A stretch of 64,000 nucleotides of DNA. It comes from Pseudarthrobacter sp. NIBRBAC000502770. Its GTDB lineage: Bacteria > Actinomycetota > Actinomycetes > Actinomycetales > Micrococcaceae. Shown here piece after piece: positions 9,177 to 17,092 of this stretch (positions are counted from its first letter, which is position 1; each line of letters opens with the position of its first letter). The notes beneath the pieces are model-generated. The model was not told the DNA's origin. It made no database searches and saw only the letters and a list, made by a program, of their open reading frames with translations. The position numbers and the translations under genes are program-made. Location: contig NZ_CP041198.1 of assembly GCF_006517815.1 (NCBI RefSeq), positions 1,178,001 through 1,242,000 on the forward strand, in the 5' to 3' direction.

Positions 9177-9629
9177 TCAGGCCCGGCTGCTGGATGCTGC
9201 GGCGACCTTGCGCTTGATCCGGCCCAGCATGGCCGTCATTCCCCGCATGCGCAGGGGGGTAATGGCGCGGGTGAGGCCCAGCAGTTCCGGCATGTCGTCG
9301 GGCACGGACAGGATCTCCGCCGCCGTCAGGCCATCCAGCCCCTCGTGCAGCACACCGGCAAAACCACGGGTGGTGGGTGCCTCGGGCGGCGCCTTGAAGA
9401 ACAGGCGGACCGCGCCGTCGTCGTTGGTTCCCGTCTCAATGGTGAGGAACAGCGGCGACTGGCACTCCACAACCTGCTCAAGGAGCTCAGGGTGGTCTTT
9501 CAGCCGGTCCGGAAGTTCCGGAAGTCCCTCCGAGAACTCCAGCAGCAGCTGCAGCCTCTCGGGTTCGGACACGGACTGGAAGTCATCCACGATTGCCGCC
9601 AGGGCGGAAGGCAAAGCTTGAGTAGTCAT
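9177..9629 (-). CDS. sufE: SufE-family sulfur acceptor protein
   Basis: A 150-residue protein of the SufE family, which accepts persulfide sulfur from a cysteine desulfurase for Fe-S cluster assembly. The active-site loop is VVECQSPLFL with Cys56; the central strands FFKAPPEAPTTRGFAG and the C-terminal LTPLRM-like stretch (ITPLRMRGM) are typical. It lies 27 bp after the rhodanese gene, an arrangement common in actinobacteria, and suggests a sulfur relay through both proteins. Confidence 0.92.
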   Translation of the reverse strand: MTTQALPSALAAIVDDFQSVSEPERLQLLLEFSEGLPELPDRLKDHPELLEQVVECQSPLFLTIETGTNDDGAVRLFFKAPPEAPTTRGFAGVLHEGLDGLTAAEILSVPDDMPELLGLTRAITPLRMRGMTAMLGRIKRKVAAASSSRA

Positions 9630-9656
9630 CGTTCCAAGTCTACGCGGGGGGCGTGG

Positions 9657-10583
9657 TCAGGCTCCGACGGCGACCGGAACGGAACCCCGCTCGGCGCCCT
9701 TCACGATCGGCACACGGACGGCGTTCCCCCACTCGGTCCACGATCCGTCATAGTTGCGGACGGTCTCGAAGCCCAGGAGGTACTTCAGGGCGAACCAGGT
9801 GTGGCTGGACCTCTCGCCGATGCGGCAGTAGGCCACCACGTCGTCGCCCTCGGCCAGGCCGGCCTCGCCCAGGTAGATGGCGGCCAGCTCTTCCCGGCTG
9901 CGGAAGGTGCCATCCCCGGCGGCCGCGCGGGCCCAGGGGATGGACGCTGCCGTCGGGATGTGGCCGCCACGCAGGGCGCCCTCCTCCGGGTAGGCCGGCA
10001 TGTGGGTGCGCTGTCCGGTGTATTCCTCGGGGGAGCGGACATCGATCAGCGGGCCGTTGCCCAGGTGTGCCAGGACGTCGTCCTTGAAGGCGCGGATCGG
10101 GGCGTCGTTGCGCTCCACCACGGGGTAGTTTCCGGGAGCCGGAGCAGGCCGGTCCTTGGTCAGTTCGCGGCCTTCGGCAACCCACTTGTCGCGGCCGCCG
10201 TCCAGCAGCCTGACGTCCTGGTGGCCGAACAGGGTGAAGACCCAGAGGGCGTAGGCGGCCCACCAGTTGGACTTGTCGCCGTAGATCACCACGGTGCTGT
10301 CGCGGGAAATACCTTTCGACGCCGCGAGTTCGGCGAAGGCCGCGCCGTCCACATAGTCCCGGGAAACTTCGTCGTTCAGGTCCGTGTGCCAGTCGATCTT
10401 CACCGCGCCTGGAATGTGGCCGGTTTCGTACAGGAGAACGTCTTCGTCGGATTCGACCACGATGAGGTCGCCGTTGGCCACTGCGCCGCTGCTGATGGCG
10501 GCCGCGAGCCAGTCGGTGGAAACGAGCCGCTCCGGGTGGGCGTAGGCTGCGAACTTCTCATTCTGTTCAACCGGGTATGGCAT
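9657..10583 (-). CDS. thiosulfate/3-mercaptopyruvate sulfurtransferase (two rhodanese domains)
   Basis: A tandem-rhodanese protein of about 308 residues. The N-terminal domain ([34 protein letters not shown]) is the inactive copy. The C-terminal one carries the catalytic cysteine in [12 protein letters not shown] chose the ATG at 10583 (MPYPVEQNE) because a GAAAGG ribosome site precedes it; the frame is open to 10628 but has no signal there. The CRIGER loop is typical of actinobacterial SseA/CysA proteins. It heads the sufE-ybaK operon and is divergent from zapE. Confidence 0.93.
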   Translation of the reverse strand: MPYPVEQNEKFAAYAHPERLVSTDWLAAAISSGAVANGDLIVVESDEDVLLYETGHIPGAVKIDWHTDLNDEVSRDYVDGAAFAELAASKGISRDSTVVIYGDKSNWWAAYALWVFTLFGHQDVRLLDGGRDKWVAEGRELTKDRPAPAPGNYPVVERNDAPIRAFKDDVLAHLGNGPLIDVRSPEEYTGQRTHMPAYPEEGALRGGHIPTAASIPWARAAAGDGTFRSREELAAIYLGEAGLAEGDDVVAYCRIGERSSHTWFALKYLLGFETVRNYDGSWTEWGNAVRVPIVKGAERGSVPVAVGA

Positions 10584-10798
10584 GGCTTGGCCTTTCAGTA
10601 AGAGCACGGGAAACCGTGGAACATGCATTGGAACCTGTTCCCACCCTAGCCAGCGCCTGAAGGGTTGTCCGTATTCCGTTAATAGGGCGAAATGTTGCCT
10701 TCGTCACGCCCAGGGGCGACTGGGCGGCGTTCCAACCGGGTACGGCCCGCATTGCCGGTATCCTTTCTGGGGACCAACCACCAGCAGAACGGACCACC

Positions 10799-11836
10799 TT
10801 GGTACAGATCGAACAGCTTGCCGCCCGCACTCCGGCAGTTTCGGTGGATGAACTCCTCAAGGGCTTCTACCCGTCGCCCCGGTTCGGAAAGGTTTCCTTT
10901 TCCAGCTACCGCCCGGACCCCAAGCAGCCCAGCCAGGCCGCCGCCGTGCGTGCCCTTGAGGGATTTGCCGACGGCGTGGGGTCAGGTAACGGGGGCGGCC
11001 TGTTCAAGAAGCTGTTCGGCAAGAAGGACGAATCCAGGGCGGGAATCTACCTGGACGGCGGTTTTGGTGTGGGCAAGACCCACCTGCTGGCGTCCCTCTG
11101 GCACGCATCACCGGGACCCAAGGCCTTCGGTACATTCGTCGAGTACACCAACCTGGTGGGTGCCCTCTCCTTCCGCAAAACCGTCGATGCCCTGAGCAGC
11201 TACCAGCTGGTGTGCATCGACGAATTCGAACTGGACGATCCGGGCGACACCGTCCTGATGTCCCGGCTCATGCGTGAACTGGCAGACGCCGGCGTCAAGC
11301 TTGCCGCCACGTCCAACACGCTGCCCGGTTCCCTGGGCGACGGCCGCTTCGCCGCCGTGGACTTCCAGCGTGAGATCCAGGTCCTGGCGGACCAGTTCGA
11401 CGTCATCCGCATCGACGGCGAGGACTTCCGGCACCGCGGCCTCCCTGCCGCACCGGCACCGTTGAAGAACAGCGAACTCAATGCGCACATGAAGGCGGAG
11501 TTCGACGGGAAGACGGTGGCCCAGGACGAGTTCTCCACCCTCATCCACCACCTGGCCGGCGTCCACCCCAGCCGCTACCGCCAACTGGTCGACGGCATCG
11601 ACGGCGTGGTGTGGCGCAACGTGGAGACCATCACGGAGCAGGCCGTGGCACTGCGGTTCGTTGTCCTTGCCGACCGGCTCTACGACAAGGACGTGCCCAT
11701 CCTGGCCAGCGGCGTCCCCTTCGATCAGCTGTTCACGGAGGAAATGATGGCCGGCGGGTACATGAAGAAGTACTTCCGCGCCGTGTCCCGCCTGACCGCC
11801 CTGGCCCGCGAAGGCCAGAACCACGAGCCTTCCTAG
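10799..11836 (+). CDS. zapE: cell division protein ZapE (AFG1-like ATPase)
   Basis: A 345-residue P-loop ATPase of the AFG1/ZapE family. It has Walker A GGFGVGKTHLL (residues 87-97), Walker B VCIDEFELDD, a sensor-like TSNTLP, and the C-terminal FDQLFTEEMMAGGYMKKYFRAVSRL characteristic of the family. The start is a TTG at 10799. In proteobacteria ZapE acts on FtsZ; its role in actinobacteria is not well established. The stop overlaps the end of the convergent benE gene by 4 bp. Confidence 0.92.
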   Translation: MVQIEQLAARTPAVSVDELLKGFYPSPRFGKVSFSSYRPDPKQPSQAAAVRALEGFADGVGSGNGGGLFKKLFGKKDESRAGIYLDGGFGVGKTHLLASLWHASPGPKAFGTFVEYTNLVGALSFRKTVDALSSYQLVCIDEFELDDPGDTVLMSRLMRELADAGVKLAATSNTLPGSLGDGRFAAVDFQREIQVLADQFDVIRIDGEDFRHRGLPAAPAPLKNSELNAHMKAEFDGKTVAQDEFSTLIHHLAGVHPSRYRQLVDGIDGVVWRNVETITEQAVALRFVVLADRLYDKDVPILASGVPFDQLFTEEMMAGGYMKKYFRAVSRLTALAREGQNHEPS

Positions 11837-13065
11837 GCGGACTTCCTGCCGGCCCGGCCACCAGGCCGGGGTTGCAGCACCAGCCGGACCACCAGGCCCG
11901 CCAGGAGCGCCCAAAAGGCCGATCCGATCCCGCCGAATACCAGGCCGGAGGCGGCCATCAGGAACGTGACGGCGGGGGCAATCCGGTCCTCGGCGTCCGC
12001 CAGCGCCGCCGAGGCGGCCGAGGCCAGGGTTCCCAGCAGTGCCAGCCCGGCAACGGCTTCAAGCATCCCGGCCGGTGCCTTGCTGACCAGCGATACCAGG
12101 GCCGCCGAGAAGGCTGCCAGCACCAGGTACGCCGCGCCGGACGTGAAGCCCGCGATCCATCTGCGGCTGCGGTCCGCGCCCGCTTCCTCCCCGGCCGCAA
12201 GGGCGGCGCTGAGTGCGGCGAGATTGATGGCGTGGCCGCCGAAGGGTGCACCGGCGAGGGTCCCTGCCCCGGTAACGACCATGGCCGGCCGCCACGGTGT
12301 TTCGTAGCCAAAGGACCTGAGGACGGCCACCCCTGGAATGTTTTGGGAGGCCATGGTCACCACGAACAGCGGTACTGCGATTCCGGCCATGGCCTGCACG
12401 CTGAATGTGGGCATGGTCCACGCCAGGGCCGGGACCAAAGTGGCAGGTGCAACGGGCGTTCCTGCCGACGCCAGCGACACTCCGATGACGCCCAATGCCA
12501 CCAGTAGGGCGGCGGGCACCGCCCACCGCGGGGCGAACTTCATCATCAGCAGCCAGCACAGGATCACCGGTGCCACGAAGAGGGGCACCGAACCAAGGGC
12601 CTTAAACGGTGCCAGGCAGAGCTGAAGCAGGACACCGGCCAGCATGGCCTGGGCCAGGGATGGCGGGATGCGGGCCATCAGCCTGCCGAGCGCAGGCACC
12701 AGGCCGGTCAGCGCCAGCAGCAGCCCCGCCCCAAGGAAGCCTCCGACGGCGGCCGGCCACCCGCCGTCGGGCACTCCCGATGCAGCAAGCAGCGCTGCGC
12801 CCGGTGTGGACCAGGCCAGGGTTACCGGGACCCGGGAACGCCACGAGAGGAAGAGTACGCCGAGGCCAACAGTGAGCGTCACCGCCAGCAGGCCGGACGC
12901 CGCCTGGGCGGGATTGGCACCCACCGCCGTGAGGCCGGCCAGGACAACAGCGAACGATGAGGTGAATCCGACCAATGCGGTGACGATCCCGGCGATGACC
13001 GGCCTGGAATCGGTCCGGACCAGTCCGGGACCGGCGGATGTTGCGGGTGCGGGGGACTTGGGCAT
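11833..13065 (-). CDS. BenE-family benzoate/H+ symporter-like transporter
   Basis: An integral membrane protein of about 410 residues with some 12 hydrophobic helices throughout. Family marks are the TPGAALLAASG loop, IPPSLAQAMLAGVLLQLCL, and FGGHAINLAALSAALAAG in the second half, all typical of BenE transporters. These are thought to import benzoate or related aromatic acids with protons. I took the ATG at 13065 (MPKSPAPATS); a TTG ten codons upstream is possible. No aromatic catabolic genes are nearby, so the substrate is uncertain. Confidence 0.85.
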   Translation of the reverse strand: MPKSPAPATSAGPGLVRTDSRPVIAGIVTALVGFTSSFAVVLAGLTAVGANPAQAASGLLAVTLTVGLGVLFLSWRSRVPVTLAWSTPGAALLAASGVPDGGWPAAVGGFLGAGLLLALTGLVPALGRLMARIPPSLAQAMLAGVLLQLCLAPFKALGSVPLFVAPVILCWLLMMKFAPRWAVPAALLVALGVIGVSLASAGTPVAPATLVPALAWTMPTFSVQAMAGIAVPLFVVTMASQNIPGVAVLRSFGYETPWRPAMVVTGAGTLAGAPFGGHAINLAALSAALAAGEEAGADRSRRWIAGFTSGAAYLVLAAFSAALVSLVSKAPAGMLEAVAGLALLGTLASAASAALADAEDRIAPAVTFLMAASGLVFGGIGSAFWALLAGLVVRLVLQPRPGGRAGRKSA

Positions 13066-13136
13066 ACCGGCAGGGTACCGGCGCAGGTTTCCCAACCGGC
13101 AATCGGGAGCTCCGGAAGAAGCCGTTAAGCGCCAAA

Positions 13137-13170
13137 GGTGCGGGTGCCGCCTCCCGGCGGGACCCGCACC
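13137..13170 (-). terminator. stem-loop after the MT0933-like gene
   Basis: GGTGCGGGT (13137-13145) and ACCCGCACC (13162-13170) form a 9-bp GC stem, followed on the minus strand by only three Ts. It sits just past the stop of the gene at 13208 and is probably a weak or factor-assisted terminator. Confidence 0.5.
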
Positions 13171-13207
13171 TCCTTGACGTGCCGGGCAAGAGCCCTGGCC
13201 GAATCCT

Positions 13208-13471
13208 TTACGGAGCCCTGTCTACCGGCGGAACCGGATTACCAGGAGCTGCCGGGGGAACCTGCTCGGTGGCAGGTGCGTGCCCCGGGGTGCCGTTCTG
13301 GTCAACAAGCTTGGAAGCGCCATCCTGGATCTTGTCGACGTGGCCTGCGTACTTGCCGCCGGTCTTGGTGTCGACGAAATCGCCGGCCTTGGTGATGCCG
13401 TCCTTGATAGCCTGCTCGTTGCCGCGGATGAGACCCTGAGCCTTGCCCTTTAGATCGTCAATCAAACCCAC
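13208..13471 (-). CDS. MT0933/Rv0909-like antitoxin family small protein
   Basis: An 87-residue soluble protein starting MGLIDDLKGKAQGLIRG, then DKTKTGGKYAGHVDKI-like sequence (DFVDTKTGGKYAGHVDKIQD). This is the signature of the MT0933/Rv0909 family, annotated as antitoxins in mycobacteria and also resembling CsbD-like stress proteins. The tail (about 60-87) is Pro/Ala-rich. I prefer GTG 13471 because GGGAGG lies 5 bases upstream and relatives begin there; GTG 13477 is also in frame. No toxin gene is adjacent, so an antitoxin role is not supported by context. Confidence 0.75.
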   Translation of the reverse strand: MGLIDDLKGKAQGLIRGNEQAIKDGITKAGDFVDTKTGGKYAGHVDKIQDGASKLVDQNGTPGHAPATEQVPPAAPGNPVPPVDRAP

Positions 13472-13584
13472 GGACACCTCCCTTCTATCGCGGAGCCAGG
13501 TCGCTCCTCGCGCATTCGATCCTAGCCGGGCGCGGGAGGCGTGCCAAGGGAATCCCGTTCGCCTGCAGCGGATACCCGGAAACG

Positions 13585-13609
13585 AAAAAAGCAGCTCCGG
13601 AGAGCTGCT
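13585..13609 (-). terminator. Rho-independent terminator of the tRNA cluster
   Basis: On the minus strand an 8-bp stem AGCAGCTC/GAGCTGCT (13602-13609 with 13590-13597) with a 4-base loop is followed by six Ts (13585-13590 complement). It lies 10 bases beyond the 3' end of tRNA-Val and closes the Gly-Cys-Val-Gly-Val transcript. Confidence 0.85.
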
Positions 13610-13618
13610 GTTCGTGTG

Positions 13619-13690
13619 TGGGCGATACTGGGATCGAACCAGTGACCTCTTCCGTGTCAGGGAAGCGCGCTACCGCTGCGCCAATCGCCC
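13619..13690 (-). tRNA. tRNA-Val(GAC), copy 2
   Basis: Minus-strand cloverleaf with acceptor GGGCGAT/ATCGCCC, anticodon arm TTCC-CTGACAC-GGAA giving GAC, and a T-arm with GGTTCGATCC. The discriminator is A; CCA is not encoded. It matches the copy at 13855-13926 base for base as far as I can compare. Confidence 0.95.
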
Positions 13691-13723
13691 CGAAACCGGA
13701 AGACCGGCTGTGGGATGTAAGAG

Positions 13724-13796
<73 letters not shown>

Positions 13797-13854
13797 ATTT
13801 GTGCAGGTTGTTCCGGAGGATCCGGTGGTACTGCCGGCAAGTTGCCTTGCCGAG

Positions 13855-13926
13855 TGGGCGATACTGGGATCGAACCAGTGACCTCTTCCGTGTCAGGGAA
13901 GCGCGCTACCGCTGCGCCAATCGCCC
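13855..13926 (-). tRNA. tRNA-Val(GAC), copy 1
   Basis: Same cloverleaf as the copy at 13619-13690, anticodon GAC, acceptor GGGCGAT/ATCGCCC, discriminator A. Confidence 0.95.
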
Positions 13927-13963
13927 ATTGCATCCGGAACTCCGGAAACCCTGGTTTTCACCG

Positions 13964-14034
13964 AGGTGGGTACGGGATTCGAACCCGTGTATACGGCTTT
14001 GCAGGCCGCTGCCTCGCCTCTCGGCCAACCCACC
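13964..14034 (-). tRNA. tRNA-Cys(GCA)
   Basis: Minus-strand cloverleaf with acceptor GGTGGGT/ACCCACC, anticodon loop TGCAAAG-type region giving GCA, T-arm GGGTTCGAATCCC, discriminator T. It is the single-copy member of the cluster. Confidence 0.93.
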
Positions 14035-14081
14035 GTGCTGGCGCCGATTCCTAAGAATGTTTGCCGTGACAGTGTCCTGCG

Positions 14082-14154
<73 letters not shown>

Positions 14155-14461
14155 ATTTTGGAGGCTTGATTCCTTGCCGTTTCCAGCATTTCCTCGCGTT
14201 CCAACGAGTAAAAACAATATAGGAGGTTCCGGGAAACTCCAAATCGGAGGGAGTCGCGCAACTGCGAACCGCCGTCCTTCCCAGCGTCCACGCGGATTTT
14301 GTCGAGTTACAGGCGTGTAATTTCCGACGGCGGCGGTTGGCTTCCCGGGTCAAGGGATTGGAAGGTGCCGCGTTCGGCAGGCCGGGGGAAGGAGCGCTCC
14401 GGGCTGCGGCATCACCGATTTTTGAATTGGGGCGGACGTGGGCTAGCATTCAAATGCATCG
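14155..14461. other. 307-bp divergent promoter region between tRNA genes
   Basis: No gene is supported here. The left part is comparatively AT-rich and holds a plausible promoter for the minus-strand tRNAs; the right part ends in the promoter of tRNA-Val(CAC). I see no further repeats or small genes. Confidence 0.6.
14422..14449 (+). promoter_or_regulatory. promoter of tRNA-Val(CAC)
   Basis: TTGAAT (14422-14427) and TAGCAT (14444-14449) resemble -35 and -10 boxes with a 16-base spacer, and the tRNA begins 13 bases downstream. Confidence 0.55.
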
Positions 14462-14533
14462 GGGCGATTGGCGCAGTGGTAGCGCGCTTCGTTCACACCG
14501 AAGAGGTCACTGGTTCGAACCCAGTATCGCCCA
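14462..14533 (+). tRNA. tRNA-Val(CAC)
   Basis: Plus-strand cloverleaf: acceptor GGGCGAT/ATCGCCC, anticodon stem CTTCG/CGAAG with loop TTCACAC (anticodon CAC), T-arm TGGTTCGAACCCA, discriminator A. It differs from the GAC isoacceptors mainly in the anticodon stem. Confidence 0.95.
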
Positions 14534-14540
14534 CCGCAGA

Positions 14541-14582
14541 GGTCCGTTTCCGCTCATCAGCAGCGGAAACGGACCTTTTTTG
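14541..14582 (+). terminator. Rho-independent terminator after tRNA-Val(CAC)
   Basis: A 14-bp perfect stem, GGTCCGTTTCCGCT (14541-14554) with AGCGGAAACGGACC (14562-14575), followed by seven Ts. Confidence 0.95.
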
Positions 14583-14638
14583 TGTGCGGCTCCGGACCCC
14601 CGGAGCTTTTGTCGGCCCCCTGTGAAAGAGTCTTTTGT

Positions 14639-15493
14639 ATGACTGATCCGCTTCTCGCCCACGCCACCGAATACGGCCGGATGTACGCACGGTCAACGTC
14701 TGAGCAGTTCTCGGTGCCTTCCATCACCACGGTAATCAGCCAGCAGCCGCATGGGCTCGACGGCTGGTTCGGCTACATGGGCGCCAGCAGCCTGGCCAAC
14801 GATCCGCTGCTGTCCGACTGCCTGGGGAGCCCTGCCAAGATCAAGCAGGCCATCAACCGTGCAGCCAAAGCCGCCGAATCCTACCGGGATGACGCCGCAC
14901 GCCGCGGAGACCGTGTCCACAACTACTGCGAACAGGTGGCACTAAGGGCACTGGGCCGCCCCCATGCCATGAAGGAAGCCCGCGAGGCGCTGGCCGCCAA
15001 CGGTGAGGAAGCCTTCGCTGTTCGGTTCGACGAGTGGTGGGAGCTCTTCCGCGTGGAGCCCATCGCTCCGGAAATCACGGTCTGGAACGACTCAGTGGGA
15101 TACGCCGGCACACTTGACCTCGTGGCCAGGATCAACGGGCGCATCTGCCTGATCGACTACAAGACCAAGGGAACAACGCGGGACGGGCAGGTCAAGCCGC
15201 TGGATGACAAAGTGGTCATGCAGCTGGTGGCCGGCATGAAGGCGGAAGAGAGCCTCGTGGACCCGGAAGCGGGGACCTGGGAACCCTGGAAGTACGGCGA
15301 GGACCCGGTCCTGCTGGCCGTGGCCATCGGCGAGACGGAAGTCCGCCCGGTCCGCGCCAACCCGGAAGTCCTTAAGCACCACTGGTGGAAGTTCTGCGCC
15401 CTGCGCCGCGTCTGGGAGCTCTCCGCAGACACCCTCAGCGCCGGCACCGCGCTGTTGCCCATCGCGCCTCCACCCCTGGCCCGCACCGCCTAA
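14639..15493 (+). CDS. PD-(D/E)XK superfamily nuclease (RecB-like)
   Basis: A 284-residue single-domain protein with the core of the PD-(D/E)XK nuclease fold: an upstream glutamate in PIAPEITVW, then GYAGTLDLVARI (metal-binding Asp) and LIDYKTKG (D-x-K). HRxxxNYCEQ-like RGDRVHNYCEQ before it recalls the RecB-nuclease entry helix. It resembles stand-alone exonucleases of phages and RecB-like repair nucleases, but has no helicase. The ATG at 14639 was chosen; the open frame extends 19 codons upstream through the tRNA terminator. It lies between a tRNA gene and def, an unusual place for a phage-like nuclease. Confidence 0.82.
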   Translation: MTDPLLAHATEYGRMYARSTSEQFSVPSITTVISQQPHGLDGWFGYMGASSLANDPLLSDCLGSPAKIKQAINRAAKAAESYRDDAARRGDRVHNYCEQVALRALGRPHAMKEAREALAANGEEAFAVRFDEWWELFRVEPIAPEITVWNDSVGYAGTLDLVARINGRICLIDYKTKGTTRDGQVKPLDDKVVMQLVAGMKAEESLVDPEAGTWEPWKYGEDPVLLAVAIGETEVRPVRANPEVLKHHWWKFCALRRVWELSADTLSAGTALLPIAPPPLARTA

Positions 15494-15572
15494 CGGAACG
15501 GTGCACGTGGAGAGACTGCACCTAAACTGGACAGGTTCCCTTTTTGCCGCCAACCGTGAGGACACACAGCGC

Positions 15573-16175
15573 ATGGCTATTCTGAATATCCGCATCATCG
15601 GCGATCCTGTGCTGCGCACAGTCGCCGATCCCGTGACGGAATTCGGACCCGACCTTGCCAAACTGGTCGCCGACATGACCGAAACCATGGAGGACGTCGA
15701 AGGCGCCGGCCTCGCCGCTCCCCAGATCGGCGTCAGCAAGCGCATCTTCACGTACCGGATCGACGGCGTCGAGGGCCACATCATCAATCCTGTCCTGGAA
15801 AACAGCGAGGACTACCAGCCGGACCATGTGGAGGGCTGCCTCTCCATCCCGGGCCTCGGCTTCCCGGTGCGCCGTTTCCGCGCCACCCGCGTCACCGGTG
15901 TTGACATGCACGGCAACCCGGTCGCCATTGACGGTGAAGGGATGCTGGCGCGCTGCTTCCAGCACGAAAACGACCACCTGGACGGCATCCTCTACACCGA
16001 CCGCCTCGAGGGCGAGGACAGGAAGGCGGCGCTCAGGTCCATCCGCAACGCCAATTACGACGCCGTCGCCGGACGCACCACAGCCAAACGCGCCAGGAGT
16101 GTCGGGTCAAGCTTCGGCGGCGCCAGCTTTGGTGGAACCAGCACCCCCGGCTCCAGCTTCGGCGCAGCCGGGTGA
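15573..16175 (+). CDS. def: peptide deformylase
   Basis: Removes the formyl group from new polypeptides at the ribosome. All three motifs are present: GAGLAAPQIG (44-53), EGCLSIPG with the metal ligand Cys89, and HENDHLDG with the two His ligands and catalytic Glu (131-138). I chose ATG 15573 (MAILNIRIIG), the usual N-terminus. The last ~35 residues are an odd Gly/Ser repeat (SFGGASFGGTS...SSFGAAG) absent from the catalytic fold. Its stop overlaps the fmt GTG by 4 bp, coupling the two formyl-methionine genes. Confidence 0.97.
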   Translation: MAILNIRIIGDPVLRTVADPVTEFGPDLAKLVADMTETMEDVEGAGLAAPQIGVSKRIFTYRIDGVEGHIINPVLENSEDYQPDHVEGCLSIPGLGFPVRRFRATRVTGVDMHGNPVAIDGEGMLARCFQHENDHLDGILYTDRLEGEDRKAALRSIRNANYDAVAGRTTAKRARSVGSSFGGASFGGTSTPGSSFGAAG

Positions 16176-17092
16176 GGGTCCTCTTCGCGGGGACACCCGC
16201 CGTCGCAGTCCCATCCCTGGACGCGCTGGTCAACGCCGGCTTCAACGTCGTTGCCGTCCTGACCCGGCCCGACGCGCCGCTGGGCCGCAAGCGCGTGCTG
16301 ACGCCGTCGCCCGTTGCCCAGCGGGCTGCGGAACTGGGCATCGAGGTCATCCGTGCGGCGCGCGTCGACGCCGATGCCATAGCCGGCATTTCCGCCGTGC
16401 AGCCGGACGTCGCGGCCATCGTCGCCTATGGCGGACTGGTTCCCCCTGATGCCCTGGGCATCCCGCGGCACGGCTGGGTCAACCTGCACTTTTCCCTGCT
16501 GCCGGCCTGGCGCGGAGCGGCGCCGGTCCAGCGATCCATCATGGCCGGAGACGACGTCACCGGCGCCGTGACGTTCCAGCTGGAGGAAGGCCTGGACACC
16601 GGTCCCGTCTTCGGCACCCTGACCGAGGCCGTCAAGCCCCAGGACACCGCCGGTGAACTCCTGGAACGGCTGTCCCACAGCGGCGCGGTCCTGCTGGCCC
16701 AAACCCTGTCCGCCATCGACGCCGGAAAAGCAGCGCCGCAGGCACAGGCCGGCGATGTGTCGCTCGCGCCGAAATTGACGTTGGAGGACGGCCACCTGAA
16801 CTGGGCGCATCCGGCCCTGGCCATCAGCAGGCAGGCGCGCGGCGTCACCCCCGAGCCCGGTGCCTGGACCCTGCTCAACGGGCAGCGGGTCAAGCTCGAG
16901 CCGGTCCGGCTGCGGCCGGATGTTTCCGGGCTGGCCCCGGGAGCCGTGGAACTAAACGGCAAAGCCGTGCTGGTGGGAACAGGGTCGCACGCGGTGGAAC
17001 TGACGCGTATCCAGCCTGCCGGGAAAAAGATGATGGCCGCCCCCGACTGGGCGCGCGGTTTGGCTTCACTGGAGAGCGTGGTGTTCGAATGA
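16172..17092 (+). CDS. fmt: methionyl-tRNA formyltransferase
   Basis: Formylates initiator Met-tRNA using 10-formyl-THF. The 306-residue protein starts MRVLFAGTPAVAVPSLDAL, has the folate-binding VNLHFSLLPAWRGAAPVQ and DDVTGAVTFQLEEGLDTGP, and a C-terminal OB-type domain (LEDGHLNW...TPEPGAWTLLNGQRVKL). It overlaps def by 4 bp (GTGA) and rsmB by 4 bp (ATGA), so def-fmt-rsmB form one translational unit. HFSLLP replaces the common H-P-SLLP/HASLLP form. Confidence 0.96.
   Translation: MRVLFAGTPAVAVPSLDALVNAGFNVVAVLTRPDAPLGRKRVLTPSPVAQRAAELGIEVIRAARVDADAIAGISAVQPDVAAIVAYGGLVPPDALGIPRHGWVNLHFSLLPAWRGAAPVQRSIMAGDDVTGAVTFQLEEGLDTGPVFGTLTEAVKPQDTAGELLERLSHSGAVLLAQTLSAIDAGKAAPQAQAGDVSLAPKLTLEDGHLNWAHPALAISRQARGVTPEPGAWTLLNGQRVKLEPVRLRPDVSGLAPGAVELNGKAVLVGTGSHAVELTRIQPAGKKMMAAPDWARGLASLESVVFE

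Noticed and set aside
9345..10601. 418-codon plus-strand frame over sufE and the sulfurtransferase
   Set aside because: Mirror of two real minus-strand genes; no start signal or domain.
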